From Acidobacteriota bacterium (GTDB taxonomy: Bacteria > Acidobacteriota > Terriglobia > Acidiferrales > UBA7541): 64,000 nucleotides of DNA. The stretch is from the NCBI GenBank assembly GCA_013289585.1, contig JABCZR010000010.1:62001-126000 (forward strand), written 5' to 3'. Positions 60,827 through 64,000 of the stretch are shown here, one piece after another (the first letter of the stretch is position 1; each line of letters starts with the position of its first letter). A model generated the notes under the pieces. That model saw only the letters and a list, made by a program, of their open reading frames with translations, had not been told where the DNA came from and did no database searches. A program made the position numbers and the translations under genes.

Positions 60827-61258
60827 TTAATCCACAACAATCTGGCCTTTCATCCCTTTGTGGCCAAGGCCGCAAGTATGGCAGCACCTGAACGTGTAGG
60901 TTCCTGGCGATTGGGCCAAGAAGTCAATCGTCGTCGTTTCACCCTTCTTGAGCTGCCAACAATCTTGTGCCGAAGTGAAAATCAGGCCAGGGGTGCCCTT
61001 CGGCTGGGCGTCATCGGGAACAGTCCCGATTCTGAAACCATGATCGTGGTCGGTAGCCGTGATCTTGAGTCGAACTTTGGTGCCGGCCTTCACATGAACT
61101 GGCGAGGGCGAATACTCGTACTTCTTCGCGATAAGTTCGATGACCTGCGCCTTCTGCTCCTGTGCCACGACCGGACTGGGCTGGGTAAGACAAAAGGCGA
61201 GAACCACGGAAAACGCCAATAGAGTTAGGACCAGAGCATGGTTCGCAATTCCCTTCAT
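60827..61258 (-). CDS. Cupredoxin-domain secreted protein (CoxII-like copper site)
   Basis: Signal peptide; KYEYSPSPVHVKAGTKVRLKITATDHDHGF; C-terminal TYTFRCCHTCGLGHKGMKGQI with Cys/His ligands. Confidence 0.85.
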   Translation of the reverse strand: MKGIANHALVLTLLAFSVVLAFCLTQPSPVVAQEQKAQVIELIAKKYEYSPSPVHVKAGTKVRLKITATDHDHGFRIGTVPDDAQPKGTPGLIFTSAQDCWQLKKGETTTIDFLAQSPGTYTFRCCHTCGLGHKGMKGQIVVD

Positions 61259-61514
61259 TAGGCCTCCTGATAGTTCGAATTCTTAGACATTGGTCGGGAT
61301 CAACCATTGTTCTCATCGAAGGCCAAACGCACCAATGCGCCACAATCTATGCGGACGGAAAGTGGAAATAAGGTGGACCTAGTCACCGCTGAAGTCCCCG
61401 GGAATGAAACCAATGTTCGCTAATCTCCCAGCGCTTTCCACATTGTCTAGGTCCTGCCTCGCGCAGAGGTTGTACTGACCCCTTTTTTACAAATACCGTT
61501 GTAGTTGTGCTCGC

Positions 61515-62621
61515 TTAAGATTCGCGTCGGGCTTCATCCGCTTCCGCTGCCAGGTTCAACAAAAATTGCTGGAGCTCTTTCGGCTGGCCGATGAAGAGCC
61601 CGTCTTCGATAAAGCCCTTGATAGCTCCGGTCGCATCGAGCTGACCCGCTCCGGTCGGACGAATGATGGAGACTTCCGGCAGGCCTTTAATGAAGTCTGT
61701 TGGTTCCGGCATGATCAAATTTGCCTGGAGCGACTCGGGCTGACCTTGCGCCAAATTGACAAACGTCAGAGTTCCGCCGGGCTGGTTGTCGGTTAGCGCA
61801 ACCGCGTTGCCGGCCTTATCGTGCCAGACTTGGAAGTGCATGATTTCCGCGCCGCCAATGCTGATGGTTATGCGCAGAACTTCCGGGTTCGATACGCGCT
61901 GGCTTAGCGTGGCGTAGAGACTGGTTCCAGCTTGCTCGATGAATCCGAAGTGAAATCCCGCTGTATTGGCAATTGCCTGAGCATGATTCGCGTCGCTCAG
62001 GTCGGCAAGAGTTGCGGGAATTGCGGGATGCTGGCCCTCATTCAAGCTTGGTACGGCTTGCGGAAAGGCCGGCGCGCCGAGGTCGACGTTTTCCTTGCTT
62101 CGGTAGCGAGTCCACCAACTGGTATCCACTTTCAATTGCTTCAGGTTGGTGAGGCGCCCGGTTTGCGGCACGCCTGGAACGCTGCTGGGCGCCAAGTTGT
62201 GCGCAAACTTGTCCAGGTTGATCGGCTCATGTCCCTTGGATTTCAAATACGCACGTAGAAAGGCGACGTGGCTGATCTCATCATCGGTGTTGTCAGAGAT
62301 ATATTGCGGCATGTCCCCGTCGAGCTGCAGCAGCCCATTCACGTAGGGTTGAAACGTAGGATTATTCGCGACCTCGACTCCACCGAGTTCCCTGTATTGC
62401 TTCCACAAGTCCGTTTCAATAATCTCCGCGGCTAGCAAGAGCTGGAGAATGTCAACGTCTCCCTTGCTCAGGCTTCCTCCTTCGTGCTCCTGGGCGAACG
62501 CCGGTGACCCTTTGGCCAGAAAGCCGGCGCCGATCGCCGCCGCTCCTATGCCCAAGGCTCCCTTCTTCAAAAATGAACGTCGCGCCGTACCCTGCTTATT
62601 ACCGGTTCCGGATTTCTCCAT
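61515..62621 (-). CDS. TAT-exported ferritin-like (desiccation-related Pcc13-62-like) protein
   Basis: RRSFLKKGALGIGAAAIGA twin-arginine signal; DVDILQLLLAAEIIETDLWKQYRELGG...DDEISHVAFLRAYLKSKGHEP. Confidence 0.87.
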   Translation of the reverse strand: MEKSGTGNKQGTARRSFLKKGALGIGAAAIGAGFLAKGSPAFAQEHEGGSLSKGDVDILQLLLAAEIIETDLWKQYRELGGVEVANNPTFQPYVNGLLQLDGDMPQYISDNTDDEISHVAFLRAYLKSKGHEPINLDKFAHNLAPSSVPGVPQTGRLTNLKQLKVDTSWWTRYRSKENVDLGAPAFPQAVPSLNEGQHPAIPATLADLSDANHAQAIANTAGFHFGFIEQAGTSLYATLSQRVSNPEVLRITISIGGAEIMHFQVWHDKAGNAVALTDNQPGGTLTFVNLAQGQPESLQANLIMPEPTDFIKGLPEVSIIRPTGAGQLDATGAIKGFIEDGLFIGQPKELQQFLLNLAAEADEARRES

Positions 62622-62808
62622 TTGTCCCTTCCTTTTATAAGAATTGAGTTCGAATCGTTTGCCTCAGGGCGTTCAGCTGAAACAGCCTTGAGTTTATTTC
62701 CGCGTTTCAAGCCACTAGACCGACCTCCTTCCCGTTCCATTCCGATTAAGAGCCCGTCAGTGATTAGTGACGGCAATCAAGGAGCAAGAGCGTCGTGGTT
62801 CCCTCCGA

Positions 62809-64000
62809 TCATTCGTCGTCGGGTTCGTCTTCCCGGTGCACAGGAGTCATGAAGTTGTCTGTAACGAGGTCTGCTATCTCCCGGCCTAGCCGTTGACCAG
62901 TGGTGAGGTCCGGGCGGAAATGTACTCCGGCGAAAATTCGACTCAACGTTGCTTCTTCATCCGCAGCCGAGAAGCTGGTGAACGAGCGCTCCACTCCCGG
63001 CAAGACTTCAGAAGTAACAGCGAATTGGAAGTGAATGTGCCGGAAGAGGGAATTCAGCACGGATGCTCCGGCCGCACTGATAACCGCGTGCGCGCCCGGA
63101 TAGGAGGGATCTGGAGTGGTGGTGCCGACCTCCGGAAGCCAATTCGGGTCGGGGAGTGTTTTCGCATTGCCATCTGTTGCAGCCTCGCGAATCGCCGTCA
63201 CCGGGCGCCAGTAGTTGTACGTGTACTTAGCGTCGTAGAAAGCAATCACTCCGTCTGCAAGACTCAGGTTCAGAAGTGCAAAGAGGCGGGCGTTCTGCGC
63301 CGTAGTCAAACCATGCGCTGCGGACGCGGTCTGCGTAATCTCATTCCAGTAGTTCTGGATGGCTCCATTCCAAAAACGGCCCGTAAGCGCCTGGTCCGGA
63401 GTTGCGGTGCTGCTTCCACTGATTCCGAGTGATTTCACTTCATTGAAAACATCGCTGTAGGCCTCGCTGGTCAACGCCAGAGGAGGACCAGGACGAAATT
63501 GATTCGCCCGCTCTAGAGCGAAAGGTGTGACATGCGACCACTGCGTGAGTTGAGGTTGCTTCGGGAAATTAGGCGGCGTCGACTGGTAATCGCCCGGGGC
63601 GTTGCCGAAAACAAAAGGAACCGCAGGAGCAGCGGATCCGTCGTTGCTTCGCAACGCCAGGACCTGATCCGCGACGGTCTTTCCTATCGTAATGCCTTCC
63701 GTTTTCTCTCCGCCATCGGGAATTGACGCCAAAGATTGCTGCAGTTGGTCGTCGAGCAAGGTTTGAAACTTCGGATATAAAGCCAGGAGAACTTCGTGCG
63801 CTGCGGCGGCTGCCGCTGCGTCTTGAGAAGCAAAATGCGATACGCCACTAAGGCGAACTAGGTAGACCTTGTGGGTTCTGTCGATGGCATTTACGGCGTC
63901 ATAGATCGCGGCGTGCATGATCGCAAAGCTGCGGGTAGAGTGGACGGTTGCCGGCTGCGCGCCCGGCGTGCGAACGATTACGAGAAGTGTCCGATTCCAC
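62809..64000 (-). CDS. Vanadium-dependent haloperoxidase family protein (PAP2 fold), partial at window edge
   Basis: HAAIYDAVNAID, RFWNGAIQNYWNEI, YNYWRPVTAIR, DPSYPGAHAVISAAGASVL. Frame stays open to 64000 (WNRTLLVIVRTPGAQPATVHSTRSFAI), so 63918 is not the true start. Confidence 0.85.
   Translation of the reverse strand, partial: WNRTLLVIVRTPGAQPATVHSTRSFAIMHAAIYDAVNAIDRTHKVYLVRLSGVSHFASQDAAAAAAAHEVLLALYPKFQTLLDDQLQQSLASIPDGGEKTEGITIGKTVADQVLALRSNDGSAAPAVPFVFGNAPGDYQSTPPNFPKQPQLTQWSHVTPFALERANQFRPGPPLALTSEAYSDVFNEVKSLGISGSSTATPDQALTGRFWNGAIQNYWNEITQTASAAHGLTTAQNARLFALLNLSLADGVIAFYDAKYTYNYWRPVTAIREAATDGNAKTLPDPNWLPEVGTTTPDPSYPGAHAVISAAGASVLNSLFRHIHFQFAVTSEVLPGVERSFTSFSAADEEATLSRIFAGVHFRPDLTTGQRLGREIADLVTDNFMTPVHREDEPDDE

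Noticed and set aside
63918-63918. ATG 63918 as start of the haloperoxidase
   Set aside because: The frame remains open and protein-like to the window edge (WNRTLLVIVRTPGAQPATV...), so the gene is truncated by the window.
1-64000. CRISPR array
   Set aside because: No regularly spaced 24-37-bp direct repeats were seen; the 51.9-52.1 kb repeats alternate orientation and spacing. The Cas4-like module at 15.8 kb has no cas1/cas2 partners.

Overview
This 64 kb window looks like ordinary chromosome from a GC-rich bacterium. Family content (PknB-like kinases with beta-propellers, secreted peptidases, CadC/TPR regulators, DUF433/DUF5615 pairs, TAT ferritin-like proteins) suggests Acidobacteriota, but that is inference only. 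I support about 45 protein-coding genes, one tRNA-Cys(GCA), one decayed IS481-type transposase, several intergenic repeat/hairpin elements and two toxin-antitoxin-like pairs. No rRNA, CRISPR array or intact mobile element was seen. The sites most worth following up are: (i) a locus with tandem PYROXD2/CrtI-like oxidoreductases, a class-III aminotransferase, a small unknown protein and a divergent GcvT-like gene (27.1-33.5 kb); (ii) a Cas4/RecB-like nuclease + RNase H-like + SF1 helicase fusion next to a DUF433/DUF5615 pair (15.8-20.0 kb); (iii) a 72-codon open frame with no ATG, directly in frame after the UAG stop of the DUF5615 gene and overlapping the next ORF by ATGA, which the ORF track does not list (20046-20264); (iv) an alternating inverted-repeat array upstream of tRNA-Cys coordinates (51.9-52.2 kb); (v) a cupredoxin / ferritin-like / vanadium haloperoxidase neighbourhood running off the right edge. 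No single system here is clearly unprecedented. All family calls come from reading motifs by eye, without database searches.
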